Assembly (NCBI GenBank): GCA_910588965.1
Contig: CAJUSO010000045.1
Span: 1 to 26,488 of the forward strand
Reading direction: 5' to 3'
Length of the DNA stretch: 26,488 bases
Origin: an uncultured Lachnospiraceae bacterium
GTDB taxonomy: Bacteria; Bacillota; Clostridia; Lachnospirales; Lachnospiraceae
Positions 1 through 8,500 of the stretch are shown one piece after another (positions within the stretch are counted from its first letter, which is position 1; every line of letters begins with the position of its first letter). The translations under genes were made by a program, and so were the position numbers. A model generated the notes under the pieces. It did no database searches and was not told the origin of the DNA. It was given only the letters and a program-made list of their open reading frames with translations.

Positions 1-38
1 TGCCTTCCTTTTCTTACTAACTGGTTAAATGTTGGCAT
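1..38 (-). CDS. rpsL: Ribosomal protein S12, 5' end only (runs off the window)
   Basis: On the minus strand an ATG at 38 follows a strong AGGAGGTG ribosome binding site and opens a frame reading MPTFNQLVRKGR before the window ends. This is the characteristic bacterial S12 N-terminus. S12 is a small-subunit protein at the decoding centre, usually the first gene of the str operon (rpsL-rpsG-fusA-tuf). Only 12 full codons are visible. The identification rests on this motif, the ideal binding site and the consensus promoter upstream. It marks the boundary between the accessory locus and a housekeeping operon. Confidence 0.9.
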   Translation of the reverse strand, partial: MPTFNQLVRKGR

Positions 39-89
39 TCTTTTCACCTCCTGTTTTTATAAGTATGTGCCAACTTCGCACACTTAGAC

Positions 90-118
90 ATTATATAAGG
101 ATAAAATTAGCATGTCAA
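90..118 (-). promoter_or_regulatory. Consensus sigma-A promoter of rpsL
   Basis: The minus strand reads TTGACA (118-113), a 17-nt spacer, then TATAAT (95-90), a perfect match to the sigma-A consensus. Transcription should start near 83, giving a leader of about 45 nt with a small TGTGC/GCACA hairpin before the AGGAGGTG site. I see no intrinsic terminator between the response regulator stop (152) and this promoter, so read-through from the regulator gene into rpsL is possible. Confidence 0.92.
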
Positions 119-151
119 GGGGTTTTCGGCATAAATTTCAGAATATCAAAA

Positions 152-889
152 TTACAATCCTTTCCGGTATTTGCTTGGGGATAACCCGACGGTACGCTTG
201 AACACCTTTGTAAAATAATAATAATCCTTATACCCCACCAGCCCCGCAACCTGCTCCACGGACAGCCTTTCATCCGCTAAAAGCTCCTTGGCCTTTTGGA
301 TGCGCCTGGAGGTCAGGTATTTGGAAAAGGACATCCCCTGCAGTTCCTTCAGCCGCACGCTTAAACGGCTTTCGCTGATATGGTATTTTCTGGCCAGGCT
401 TTGCAGCGTGATATCCTCCCTATAGGATTCCTGGATTTCCATCAGGATCTGTTCCATCACGGTGGCATTTTCCGTGCTTTCATTGGCCGCCGGGCTATCC
501 GCCTTTTTCCCCAAAGCTTCTCTTGCCTTAATGATTTTCTCCAGGGAGCCTTTCAATACCTGCAGTTCCACAGGTTTTAGGAGGTAATCTTTCGCCCCAT
601 TCCGGATGGCGGACTGGGCATAGGAAAACTCTGCATAGCCGCTTAAAATTACTACGTCCGTATTGATTTCCCTTTCCTTGATTTCCCCTAATACATCAAG
701 GCCGCTTAAGCCCGGCATCCGGATATCTGTAATCAGGATATGGGGCTTTTTCGCCTCTACTTCTGCTAAAGCCGCAATGCCATTTTCAGCTTCCCCTACA
801 ACTTCCACGGGGAGCCCACATTTCCCAATCAGCTTTTTCAGCCCTATTATTTCCCATGTTTCATCATCTGCTAAAACAACTTTATACAT
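152..889 (-). CDS. AraC-type DNA-binding response regulator (YesN-like)
   Basis: This is a 245-residue two-component response regulator. The receiver domain spans about residues 3-120, with acidic residues D8/D9, the likely phospho-acceptor D55 in TDIRMPG, and K105 in LLKP. A short linker is followed by an AraC-type double helix-turn-helix at about 146-245, ending in the family's typical YYYFTKVFKRTVGLSPSKYR region. The length is normal for short YesN-type regulators. The ATG is 2 nt past the kinase TAG stop, and its GAGGAGG site lies inside the kinase 3' end, so the pair is translationally coupled. By analogy with YesMN systems it should activate carbohydrate-use genes. The adjacent solute-binding protein and GH43 genes are obvious candidate targets, but this is inference. 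Confidence 0.95.
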   Translation of the reverse strand: MYKVVLADDETWEIIGLKKLIGKCGLPVEVVGEAENGIAALAEVEAKKPHILITDIRMPGLSGLDVLGEIKEREINTDVVILSGYAEFSYAQSAIRNGAKDYLLKPVELQVLKGSLEKIIKAREALGKKADSPAANESTENATVMEQILMEIQESYREDITLQSLARKYHISESRLSVRLKELQGMSFSKYLTSRRIQKAKELLADERLSVEQVAGLVGYKDYYYFTKVFKRTVGLSPSKYRKGL

Positions 890-891
890 GG

Positions 892-2976
892 CTAAGTGAT
901 TCCCTCCTCAATGTTTTCCGGGATAATCATGGTAACCCTTGTCCCTGCCCCTTCTTTGCTCTCTACCTGGAAGAAAGCTTGCTCCCCATAGAAAAGCCCT
1001 AGGCGCTGGCAGATATTTGCCAGCCCAATGCCGCTTTGGCTTTTTCCCGCTTGGCCTTCCCTGCGGCCAGTTCCGGATTCCCGGCTCACTGTCGCTGTTT
1101 CCCAGTTCGTCCCGCCGCCAGTTCCGGATCCCTGGCTCACTGTCGCTGTTTCCCAGTTCGTCCCGCCGCCAGTTCCGGATTCCCGGCTCACTGTCGCTGT
1201 TTCCCAGCTCGTCCCGCCGCCAGTTCCGGATTCCCGGCTCACTGTCGCTGTTTCCCAGTTCGTCCTGCCGCCAGTTCCGGATTCCCGGCTCACTGTCGCT
1301 GTTTCCCGGCTCGGCCTGCCGCCAGTTCCGGATTCTGGGCTCATAGGAGACGCTTCCTGGCTTTCCCCTGCCTGCTTCTTGGCTGCCTGTCCGCCAGCTG
1401 CCCTTTTTTTCCATTCTTTTATTCTTTGCTGCAGTTCCTCTAATTCCTGTTCCCCAATGCCGCATCCATTATCTTCTATCACGAAACGGAGAAATCCTTC
1501 CCCTTCCCTTTTGATGGAAGCCTTGACCCGGCCTCCCTCTATCTTCTTCTCCAGGCCGTGGAAAACAGCATTTTCAATCAATGGCTGCAGCAGCAATTTC
1601 ACCATAGGCTTCTGCCTTACGCTTTCCTCTGCCTCCGTGACGACTTGGATCCTGCCGCGGAACCGATGTTCAATGATATTGGCATACTCCTTGATGTAAT
1701 TCAGTTCCTCTTCCACCCTTACGATATTCCCTTCCCTTACGGCAAAGCGGAATACCTTCGCCAAGGCCAGCGTGATTTCTGCAATTTCATCTTCGTCGTG
1801 ATAGAGCGCCATCGCACGGATACAGTCTAAGGTATTATATAGGAAATGGGGATTGATCTGGTTGCGGTATGCCAGGATCTGAAGCTGTTTTTCTGCAGAT
1901 TCCATCTGGTATGCCCGTTCCCTGGCATCCTGGATTTCTTGGTTTTTCTCCTCTATGCGGTCTAACATCTGGTTCAGGCTCTCCTCCACCCTGCCAATCT
2001 CATCCTGCCTGCGGGCCAAAATCCTGGCTTCGGGCTCATAAGACACACGCTTCACAAAGCTGTCCATTTCCCGTATGGGGACTGCCAAGCGCCAGTAGCA
2101 AAAAGCTATCATACAGAACATGAGGCTTAAGGCCAGTAGATAAGCACCTGTATGGAACCTTGCCAGCCCATCCCTCCCGCCATAAAGTTCTGCCGTAGGG
2201 AGCCTGCTGACAATCTTCCAGCCGCCCATGGGCAAGCTGCCTGCAGCCACCTGGTACTCTGGGGAATCTTCCATTTTCCCCGGTTCCAGCCAGCCTGTTT
2301 CCGGCGCCCCTTTCGATGCCAATACCCTGTTATTTTTGTCCAACAGGTAAACTTGGGTATGGTCCGTAGCCTGCGCCCCTTCCAAAATGCCCAGGAATTT
2401 ATCCGGCTTCATAATCAGGATGCACATCCCCAGCTGCTGCCCATAAAGATTGCTGTTCAGGTTAAAGATAGGGAAATAAATGGCGTAATAAGGCGTATTG
2501 GAATCTGAAAAATAAAACAGGCTGCTGTATTCCAGTTCGCTTTTCATATCCTTTACAAGCCCCATGCGTTCCACCTCCTGGGTTCCCTTCCCCATGCTGG
2601 CAACCAATGACATCCTTTTATCATAGAGGTAGATACCTGCAATATTTTCTTCCAGCAAAATGGTATTGGAAAATACCATATTCACATCTTCCATAGAAAT
2701 AACCCTGCCAACCGGATCCTGGAAAAAGTAGGTATAAATTGTGGGGGAATAGGCCGTCATAGCCGCAACCTGCGACATAAGCTGGTAGTACTCCTCCATT
2801 TTATCCTCTACCTGCGCCATAAGTTTCTGGTTGGCATTCCAGGTCTTTTCCCGCCAGACAGACTGCATCTGCCTGTTTGAAATAAGGAAGGCCAAAAACA
2901 ATACTAGCATCAGCCCAGCCCCCATCAGGGATAGCTGGCGGAAAACACTCTGCCTCCTTTCTTTCTTACCTGCCAC
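892..2976 (-). CDS. Sensor histidine kinase, YesM-like, with repeat-expanded ATP lid
   Basis: This is a membrane sensor kinase partnering the downstream regulator. With the chosen GTG start it has 694 residues: membrane span at about 16-33, extracytoplasmic sensor region (probably Cache-like) to about 270, second span at about 275-294, a HAMP-like linker, a His_kinase domain with phospho-accepting His near 375 in NPHFLYN, and an HATPase domain with the N box LIENAVFHG (~466), DNGCGI (~500) and GIGLANICQRL (~648). The frame stays open upstream to a GTG at 3093, but that stretch is part of a 70-bp tandem repeat with a poor binding site. GTG at 2976 has GGGAGG 8 nt upstream and gives a normal short cytoplasmic tail. 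The odd feature is a gap of about 148 residues between the two glycine boxes, where about 30 is usual. It is filled by five 17-residue repeats. Confidence 0.93.
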   Translation of the reverse strand: MAGKKERRQSVFRQLSLMGAGLMLVLFLAFLISNRQMQSVWREKTWNANQKLMAQVEDKMEEYYQLMSQVAAMTAYSPTIYTYFFQDPVGRVISMEDVNMVFSNTILLEENIAGIYLYDKRMSLVASMGKGTQEVERMGLVKDMKSELEYSSLFYFSDSNTPYYAIYFPIFNLNSNLYGQQLGMCILIMKPDKFLGILEGAQATDHTQVYLLDKNNRVLASKGAPETGWLEPGKMEDSPEYQVAAGSLPMGGWKIVSRLPTAELYGGRDGLARFHTGAYLLALSLMFCMIAFCYWRLAVPIREMDSFVKRVSYEPEARILARRQDEIGRVEESLNQMLDRIEEKNQEIQDARERAYQMESAEKQLQILAYRNQINPHFLYNTLDCIRAMALYHDEDEIAEITLALAKVFRFAVREGNIVRVEEELNYIKEYANIIEHRFRGRIQVVTEAEESVRQKPMVKLLLQPLIENAVFHGLEKKIEGGRVKASIKREGEGFLRFVIEDNGCGIGEQELEELQQRIKEWKKRAAGGQAAKKQAGESQEASPMSPESGTGGRPSRETATVSRESGTGGRTNWETATVSRESGTGGGTSWETATVSRESGTGGGTNWETATVSQGSGTGGGTNWETATVSRESGTGRREGQAGKSQSGIGLANICQRLGLFYGEQAFFQVESKEGAGTRVTMIIPENIEEGIT
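1066..1343. repeat. 51-bp in-frame tandem repeat (5 full copies plus a partial sixth)
   Basis: Copies begin at 1066, 1117, 1168, 1219 and 1270, with a partial copy from 1321. On the plus strand each starts GCCAGTTCCGG. The period is 51 bp, so each unit adds 17 residues (core ETATVSRESGTGG) without breaking the kinase frame. The transcript of each unit contains a CCGG-GAAT-CCGG mini-hairpin. The array lies in the ATP lid of the histidine kinase. Near-identity of the copies suggests recent expansion. Confidence 0.96.
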
Positions 2977-3015
2977 TTGTGCCGCCTCCCTTCTTTCCTG
3001 GCGCCCAACCGCCTG

Positions 3016-3356
3016 TTTCTCACATGATTCCAAGATACTGCTATCCCCTGTTCCCACCCTGGTTCCTGGGTACGGATTGCGCCTGTTCCTCACATAATCC
3101 CAAGATACCGCTTTACCTTGTTCCCACCCCCGGTTCCTGGGATAAATAGCAATAACCTCTTCTCACTGCAATTCCAAAGGTTCGCTACCTCCTCTTTCCC
3201 CTTCGGCTCCTGGGTACGGATTGCGCCTGTTCCTCACATGATTCCAAGATACCGCTTTACCCTGTTCCCACCCCGGCTCCTGGGTACGGATTGCGCCTGT
3301 TCCTCACATGGTTCCAAGATACCGCTATCCCCCGTTCTTGCCCCGGCTCCTGGGGA
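3016..3356. repeat. 70-bp imperfect tandem repeat between solute-binding protein and kinase genes
   Basis: Units beginning with a TTCCTCACAT-like sequence on the plus strand occur at 3016, 3086, 3230 and 3300, with a diverged unit of about 74 bp in 3156-3229. The copies at 3230 and 3300 are nearly identical. The 70-bp period is not a multiple of three, so the array is unlikely to have evolved as coding sequence. It nevertheless overlaps the upstream extension of the kinase frame. Each unit carries an ACCC/GGGT hairpin, giving the intergenic mRNA a row of small stem-loops. The array accounts for most of the gap between the gene stop at 3386 and the kinase start at 2976. Confidence 0.88.
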
Positions 3357-3385
3357 TGTTAGGCAAAGGCCTGTATGCCGCAACC

Positions 3386-5026
3386 TTAATTCACTTTCTG
3401 GATTTTCTGCCCACGCTTCCTGCAATTTTCCTGGTACTTAGCATCCTTCTTACGGTCCAGTTCCTTTATGCCAAGCTGCTCCAGGCCCTGCAGCATCGCT
3501 TGGTATTCCTGCTCAAACTGCTTATTGTCCCCTGCCAGGACAACTTTCGCCACCTGGGAGGATTTATACTCCCCAATCTGGGACTCCAGCACCTTCATGT
3601 CCTCTTCCAGGGAAAAATTCAGCAGGGAACTATCGTACCTGCGGGTTTCTTTAGCTTTGCCATAAGTAACCCGTATCCTCTGGTCTGCATCCTCCAGGCT
3701 CCCCTCTTCATAGGGCGCTAACATATGCCGTTCCCATGCCGTATTCGCAAACATCCACCAGGCTCCGATGCCGGTCTTCCCCCCATTCCTCTGCGCCTCC
3801 TTCCAGGCCTCCTTTGGCCTGACAAGGCCTTCCTCCCATTCGTAATACACGCCCTCTTCCCCATAATTCCACAGCAGCATCCCTTCACTGCTGGTCATAT
3901 AGTCCAGCCACTTTGCCAACTCTTTGGGATGCTCGCAGGACTTAGAGAAAAATGTCTGCATCCAGCCCAAGGAAGCGTCCTGCTCCTTGCCATAAACAGG
4001 ATGCTTGCCCGATGATGGAAATATAGGCCCTGAGGTCTCCCACTCCCTGGGGTCTATATCGATATTAGCTGTGTTCCCAATGAAACAGAGCACCCGATCT
4101 TCCATCAGCAAGTCCCGGATTTCCGCATTGGACAAGGTCATCATCCCAGGCTGCAGGCAGCCCCTTTGCAGCGCCTGGTTCAAAAAGCGGAGGGCATCCT
4201 TCATTTCCGGCTGCAGGAAAAAATCAACATATGCGCCGTTCCCATCCACCGGCTCCGTCCCAAAGGTATCCCTAAGGAAAATCAAGCTGGATTCCTGGTA
4301 GTTCTGCCCATCCAGCAAAAGGGGGATAACCGCCTCTCCCCTTTGCCCCGCCCTATTTTTCCCCAACGCCGTTTCCCATGCCCCAAGCACTTGCTCTTCG
4401 GTCTTGAGGCTTTCGATGGAAAGGCCAAGTTCCTCCAGTAATTTTTTATTCCAGAGGATGCCATTGTTATACCCATAGTCTACCATATCCTGGTAACACT
4501 GGGAGCTGGGAGGCCATATGGCCGTCACGTCGCCGCAATAGAGATGGGAAGGAAAGGAATACCATCCCCCATCCCTTTGCTCCAGCCCCTCCCTTACGTC
4601 TTTGGGAAAATCCCTGAGCAAATGGGAATCTGGGAGATACTGCTGCAACAATTCCTCCAGATCCCAGACCTTCCCAGAGGAGACAAGCTGGCTAACCGTA
4701 GTCCCATCCGTTACGGAAACCACATCCGGGAGCTGGCCGTTTGCAAGCATCAGGCGCAGGTGGCTGTTGGCGTCCTGAGGCGGGACATTGGTATCTACCA
4801 CCACACCTGTCTTTTGGGTGATTTTACCTGTAATGGTGCGTTCCTCTGTCTCCCATTCCGGGGGAACCCAAAAATCCACATCACAAAACAGGGAAATATG
4901 GGCATATTCTTTTACGGCCTCCTTTTCCCTGCTGCCGCACCCACACAGCAAAAGCGCCATGGCAAAGCAATATGGCCACATGGCATTGCCAGGTTTCCCC
5001 GCCTGTTTCCTTCTTATCTGTAACAC
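3386..5026 (-). CDS. Extracellular solute-binding lipoprotein, family 1 (sugar ABC type)
   Basis: This is a secreted, lipid-anchored binding protein of the family that feeds carbohydrate ABC importers. With the GTG start at 5026 it has 546 residues: basic n-region (QIRRKQ), hydrophobic core, and lipobox LLCGC with the lipidated Cys at about 30. The mature part has family hallmarks, including a KITQKTGVVVD segment and LRLMLANGQLPDVV. The open frame extends to an ATG at 5095, but that codon lies upstream of the -10 box of the promoter at 5084-5112 and cannot be on that transcript. GTG 5026 has an AGGGAGGG site. No permease gene follows; the kinase and regulator genes do. The protein may therefore serve an importer encoded elsewhere, or present ligand to the kinase. 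Confidence 0.92.
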   Translation of the reverse strand: MLQIRRKQAGKPGNAMWPYCFAMALLLCGCGSREKEAVKEYAHISLFCDVDFWVPPEWETEERTITGKITQKTGVVVDTNVPPQDANSHLRLMLANGQLPDVVSVTDGTTVSQLVSSGKVWDLEELLQQYLPDSHLLRDFPKDVREGLEQRDGGWYSFPSHLYCGDVTAIWPPSSQCYQDMVDYGYNNGILWNKKLLEELGLSIESLKTEEQVLGAWETALGKNRAGQRGEAVIPLLLDGQNYQESSLIFLRDTFGTEPVDGNGAYVDFFLQPEMKDALRFLNQALQRGCLQPGMMTLSNAEIRDLLMEDRVLCFIGNTANIDIDPREWETSGPIFPSSGKHPVYGKEQDASLGWMQTFFSKSCEHPKELAKWLDYMTSSEGMLLWNYGEEGVYYEWEEGLVRPKEAWKEAQRNGGKTGIGAWWMFANTAWERHMLAPYEEGSLEDADQRIRVTYGKAKETRRYDSSLLNFSLEEDMKVLESQIGEYKSSQVAKVVLAGDNKQFEQEYQAMLQGLEQLGIKELDRKKDAKYQENCRKRGQKIQKVN

Positions 5027-5083
5027 AGTAAGCCCTCCCTGTTTCCTATTTTGCAGGATAAAACTGTTCCATCCCTTTCCCCT

Positions 5084-5112
5084 ATAGTAACGCATCCCTT
5101 TGCATATTTCAA
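5084..5112 (-). promoter_or_regulatory. Sigma-A promoter of the solute-binding protein / kinase / regulator operon
   Basis: The minus strand has TTGAAA (5112-5107), a 17-nt spacer and TACTAT (5089-5084). The start point should be near 5077, giving a leader of about 50 nt to the GTG at 5026. Its position rules out the upstream ATG at 5095 as the gene start. Confidence 0.75.
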
Positions 5113-5122
5113 TGGATGATTA

Positions 5123-5148
5123 CAATCCCCTCCATCTGAAAGGGATTG
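5123..5148. promoter_or_regulatory. Inverted repeat just upstream of the -35 box (candidate operator)
   Basis: CAATCCC (5123-5129) and GGGATTG (5142-5148) form a perfect 7-bp inverted repeat with a 12-nt spacer. It starts 11 bp upstream of the -35 hexamer of the promoter at 5084-5112, a usual position for an activator site. The local AraC-type regulator is a plausible binder, although that family often uses direct repeats. I did not find the same motif at the two hydrolase promoters. Confidence 0.4.
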
Positions 5149-5191
5149 CACGCTTCGACACGCCGGGCACAATTGCGAAACAATCTTTTAC

Positions 5192-5355
5192 CTAGTACAT
5201 CGAAAATTAAATAACTGCTATAATCACGCAGGATATGCTTTCGAGAGTGCAGGACAAAAACGCAGGCGCAGCGGGCTACGTTGAGGCTTTTTGTCCTGTG
5301 CTATCGGAAGTATAGGCAAGTGAAAATGGCAGATAGTAATGATTTGATGTACTAG
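5192..5355. mobile_element. MITE-like element, 164 bp, with imperfect terminal inverted repeats
   Basis: The ends are CTAGTACATC (5192-5201) and GATGTACTAG (5346-5355), perfect 10-bp inverted repeats that continue imperfectly for about 17 more bases. A central perfect inverted repeat AGGACAAAAA (5251-5260) / TTTTTGTCCT (5288-5297) encloses a GC-rich loop. A 78-codon minus-strand frame crosses it (5224-5460), but it has no convincing binding site and does not look like a gene. No transposase is present and no target-site duplication is clear. The structure fits a non-autonomous element inserted between the hydrolase terminator and the next promoter. A conserved structured RNA is the alternative. 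Confidence 0.6.
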
Positions 5356-5392
5356 TGTGCAAGCGCACATCCCCCAGAGGGTTTTATCTGAT

Positions 5393-5413
5393 AGGAAAGC
5401 CATGGGCTTTCCT
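5393..5413. repeat. Perfect 9-bp inverted repeat with 3-nt loop
   Basis: AGGAAAGCC (5393-5401) and GGCTTTCCT (5405-5413) flank ATG. The hairpin lies downstream of the terminator at 5441-5490, outside the MITE-like element, and lacks a following T-run on either strand. It could be a secondary transcription barrier or the remnant of another insertion. No function can be assigned. Confidence 0.55.
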
Positions 5414-5440
5414 GCTTTACAGCAACACACTCTTTCCTCT

Positions 5441-5490
5441 AAAATAAAAAACAGCTGCATGGCAAGGAACTGGATCCTTACATGCAGCTG
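5441..5490 (-). terminator. Rho-independent terminator of the downstream GH43 gene
   Basis: On the minus strand CAGCTGCATG (5490-5481) pairs perfectly with CATGCAGCTG (5461-5452), with a second AAGGA/TCCTT stem inside the loop, followed directly by TTTTTTATTTT (5451-5441). It starts 25 bp past the TAA stop of the gene at 5515-13134 and insulates the solute-binding protein operon. Confidence 0.93.
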
Positions 5491-5514
5491 CTTTGTTTTA
5501 ATGTTAACGGCTGG

Positions 5515-8500
5515 TTACTTTACGGTAATCTTGATTTTTGCTTTCTTGCCGTTAAAGGACTTAGCCGTAATGGTAGCCGTGCCTTTCTTCTTGGCCTTTA
5601 CCTTACCAGAAGCAGAAACGGCTGCCACCTTCTTATTGCTGGTGGAATAGGTAATCTTGTAGCTTGCCGTATTCTTCGGCAGTTTTACCTTAATCTGGTA
5701 TGGCTTGTTCTTTTTCAGCGTCTTTTTCTGGGCAGATAATGTAATCTTCTTCGGCGCCGCCTTCACGGTAATGGTACATTTCACCTTTTTGCCGGCTGTT
5801 GCTGCCGTAATGGCTGCTTTGCCTGTCTTCCTGGCGGTAACCACGCCTTTGGATGACACTTTGGCCACGCTGGGCTTGCTGGATTTCCAGGCCACTTTCT
5901 TGCTGGTGGCATTGGAGGGGGATACCGCCGCCTTTAGAATCAGCTTCTCCCCTTTGCCCAGGGTAGCCTTTTTCAGGCTCAGCTTCAGGCTTTTTACCGG
6001 AATCCGGGCTGCTTTTACCGTGACCTTGCAGGCAGCTTTTTTGCCGTTTGCAGCGCTTACGGTTATGGTAGCTGTGCCGGCCTTCTGGGCTGTCACCTTG
6101 CCGGACTGGCTTACCTTTGCCACTTTTACGTTGCTGGATTTCCATGACAGGGTTTTGTTGGTGGCATTGGCTGGGGTTATGGCTGCCTTTAAGGTATAGC
6201 TCTTGCCCTGGGTAAGGGTAATTGCGGTTTTATCTAGGGCTACCTTTGTAACGGCTACGTCTGCCGGGGGCTCCTGATTCCCTGTAACCGTAACGGTGGC
6301 CGTCACTGTCCGGTTGGCAGGCGCCAGTTCTTCTTCTGCTGTCATATGGAATACCAGGCTGCCGTCATAAGCCACATTAATACTTTTGACAACGGTATGG
6401 CGGCAGGGGTCAAAAAGCCCGCCTGCGCCAGCCATCCCCTCGTGCGGGTCTGGGTAAGGCCTTGCATGGTACACCAAAGCCAGGTTGCCGTATTCATCCA
6501 ATACAATAGAGTTATGGCCGCCGCCCACATGAGCGCCGCCGCCAATCTGCCCTTTATACGTGTCATAAGAGGACAGGACAGGGTAAGGCAGGTGCGTCCA
6601 GCTGGCAGGATCCATCAGGTTGCTGCCTTTGTCCGCCATCATCAGGCCCAGGCAATAGTATTTGTCTACGGTTGCACCGGAATAGCTGATATATACTTTA
6701 TCGCCATATTCAAAGAGGTACGGCCCCTCTACGATTCCCTGGTCGTCGCCTTTTGGGTTGCTGGCTGTCACAGAGCCCTCATAAATGCCATATTCCCACG
6801 GCCATTCCAGGCCCTTTAGCGTTACGGCATTCCCATCGGCCTGGGGCACCACGCCCTGGCCGCCCTTGACTTTGATTATCATAAGGTTGGCGTCCCTTGG
6901 GATGATATAATAGCCTTGGCCATTTTCTGCTTCATAGTAAGAGATATCGAAGGAAGCATTTGCACTGGAAGGCAGGTCTAAGGTAATCGGGTCGCCCCAT
7001 TGGGAAGCGTCCAGCATGCCGCCAGCCTTGATATCTTCCTCAATGCTGGTGCTGTTATCGCCATCCCCCTTATATGGGATTAAGATGGAACGGCTGCACC
7101 AGTTGGCATTGTTCCAGTTTGTACTGTCTGTAATGCCGCCTGCACCGAAATCGTGCGCACCTACCAGGCAGTACCATGTCCCATTGATCTTGTGGAACTC
7201 TGGCGCCCAGAAGAAGCCGCCCCAGCGGTCGCCCACCTTGGACTCCCGGATATAGTGCTCCTCTGCCGTCTTAAGGCCTTCTATGGTCTTGGCACGCCGG
7301 ATATCTAATTTCCGATAAGACTGGGCTACGTTATTGGAAGCCATATTGGCTTCATAGTAGGAGCCCGTGGAATAATAGTAGCCATCGTCTTCATTGTAGA
7401 AAATATGCGGGTCTGCACGTTCCTGGATAAAGGGGTAGGCATAGGCGTCCTGCTGCACTTGCCCTTTCACCTGGTAGGTGCCCGCCTTTGCCGTATTTAA
7501 TTTCGCCAAATCTTCCTGGCTCCAAGTTACGCCCAGGTCCTTGGTGCTGCCGTCACTGTATTCAGCAGTCACAGTCCCTGGCAGCTGTATCTTCTCCCCT
7601 TCCTTTGCCGTAAGGCTTACAGGCTTCATGCCCGTATTGTGCAAGGTCCCGTACTTGCGTGTAAATGCCTGGTATTCCCCTGGGGACATCACAAATTCAG
7701 AAGCCTGCGCCATATCTGCCTGTTCCGGCCCCTTGGCTGTAACGGATGCTTTCTGCCCGCTGACGGCGATGGTACTGCCTGCCTTGGGGGCATCCTTTAG
7801 GTTCTCTAATGTGGTCAGGTAGGAAGCGCCGTGCTCATTCCTCCAGGACACCTTGTATTTGCCAGACGCACTGTCATAAACCAGGACAGGATCTTGCACC
7901 GCCATGCCGCTCCCATTTAATTTTATGGTCCGCTGGTTGGTGAAATTCACGGTGTCTTTGGTATCCCACAGGTAAATGCTGTCCGTGTTGTTGTTGGCAG
8001 ATGCAATCACACCTAATTTGCCTTCTGCTGTACGGAAGAAGGAGGGGGATCCCATCTGGCGGTCCGGGTAATCCTTCTGGCTCCCTTCCCATTTAACATA
8101 GAGGATGGCTTTGCCTTTGTTCAAAGGCTCATACTGCCCAGAGGCTTCTGTCTTGGCAGCCACGTACAGCCCGTCTGTCCTGCGGCTGTCTGCATAAGCC
8201 AGCAGGTCTGCGCCTTTCGTGACATAAGTTAAGAGGCTTCCGCCGTATTCGAGGATTTCCGCTTCTCCTGCCACCTTTATGCCATCTTCTAGGGAAGCTG
8301 TCAGCTTCACTTTCTGGCTGCCCGCCCCGTTTGCCGGGAGGGTTACCTTGCCCTCTGGGCTGACAAAGCCCTGCACATCGCAAGACCAAGTGATTTTCTC
8401 CCCATTTACCTCAGAAGGGAGGCTGCCCGTGAGATAACGCGGGATGACAATGGCTGCTTTGATATCCTCTGCCGTCAGGGCCGGGATGGTAACTGTAAAT

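Noticed and set aside
1028..1699. Plus-strand frames of up to 223 codons across the 51-bp repeat
   Set aside because: The repeat period is a multiple of three, so any frame open in one unit stays open in all. The kinase frame on the minus strand explains the sequence.
3016..3356. CRISPR array
   Set aside because: The units are contiguous 70-bp tandem copies without variable spacers, and no cas genes are present.
3234..3425. Minus-strand 63-codon frame and plus-strand frames in the 70-bp array
   Set aside because: The period is not a multiple of three and the frames consist of repeat sequence; there is no gene-like composition.
5224..5460. Minus-strand 78-codon frame between the hydrolase terminator and the SBP promoter
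   Set aside because: It spans the MITE-like element and its hairpins, begins inside the terminator stem and has no binding site or known domain.
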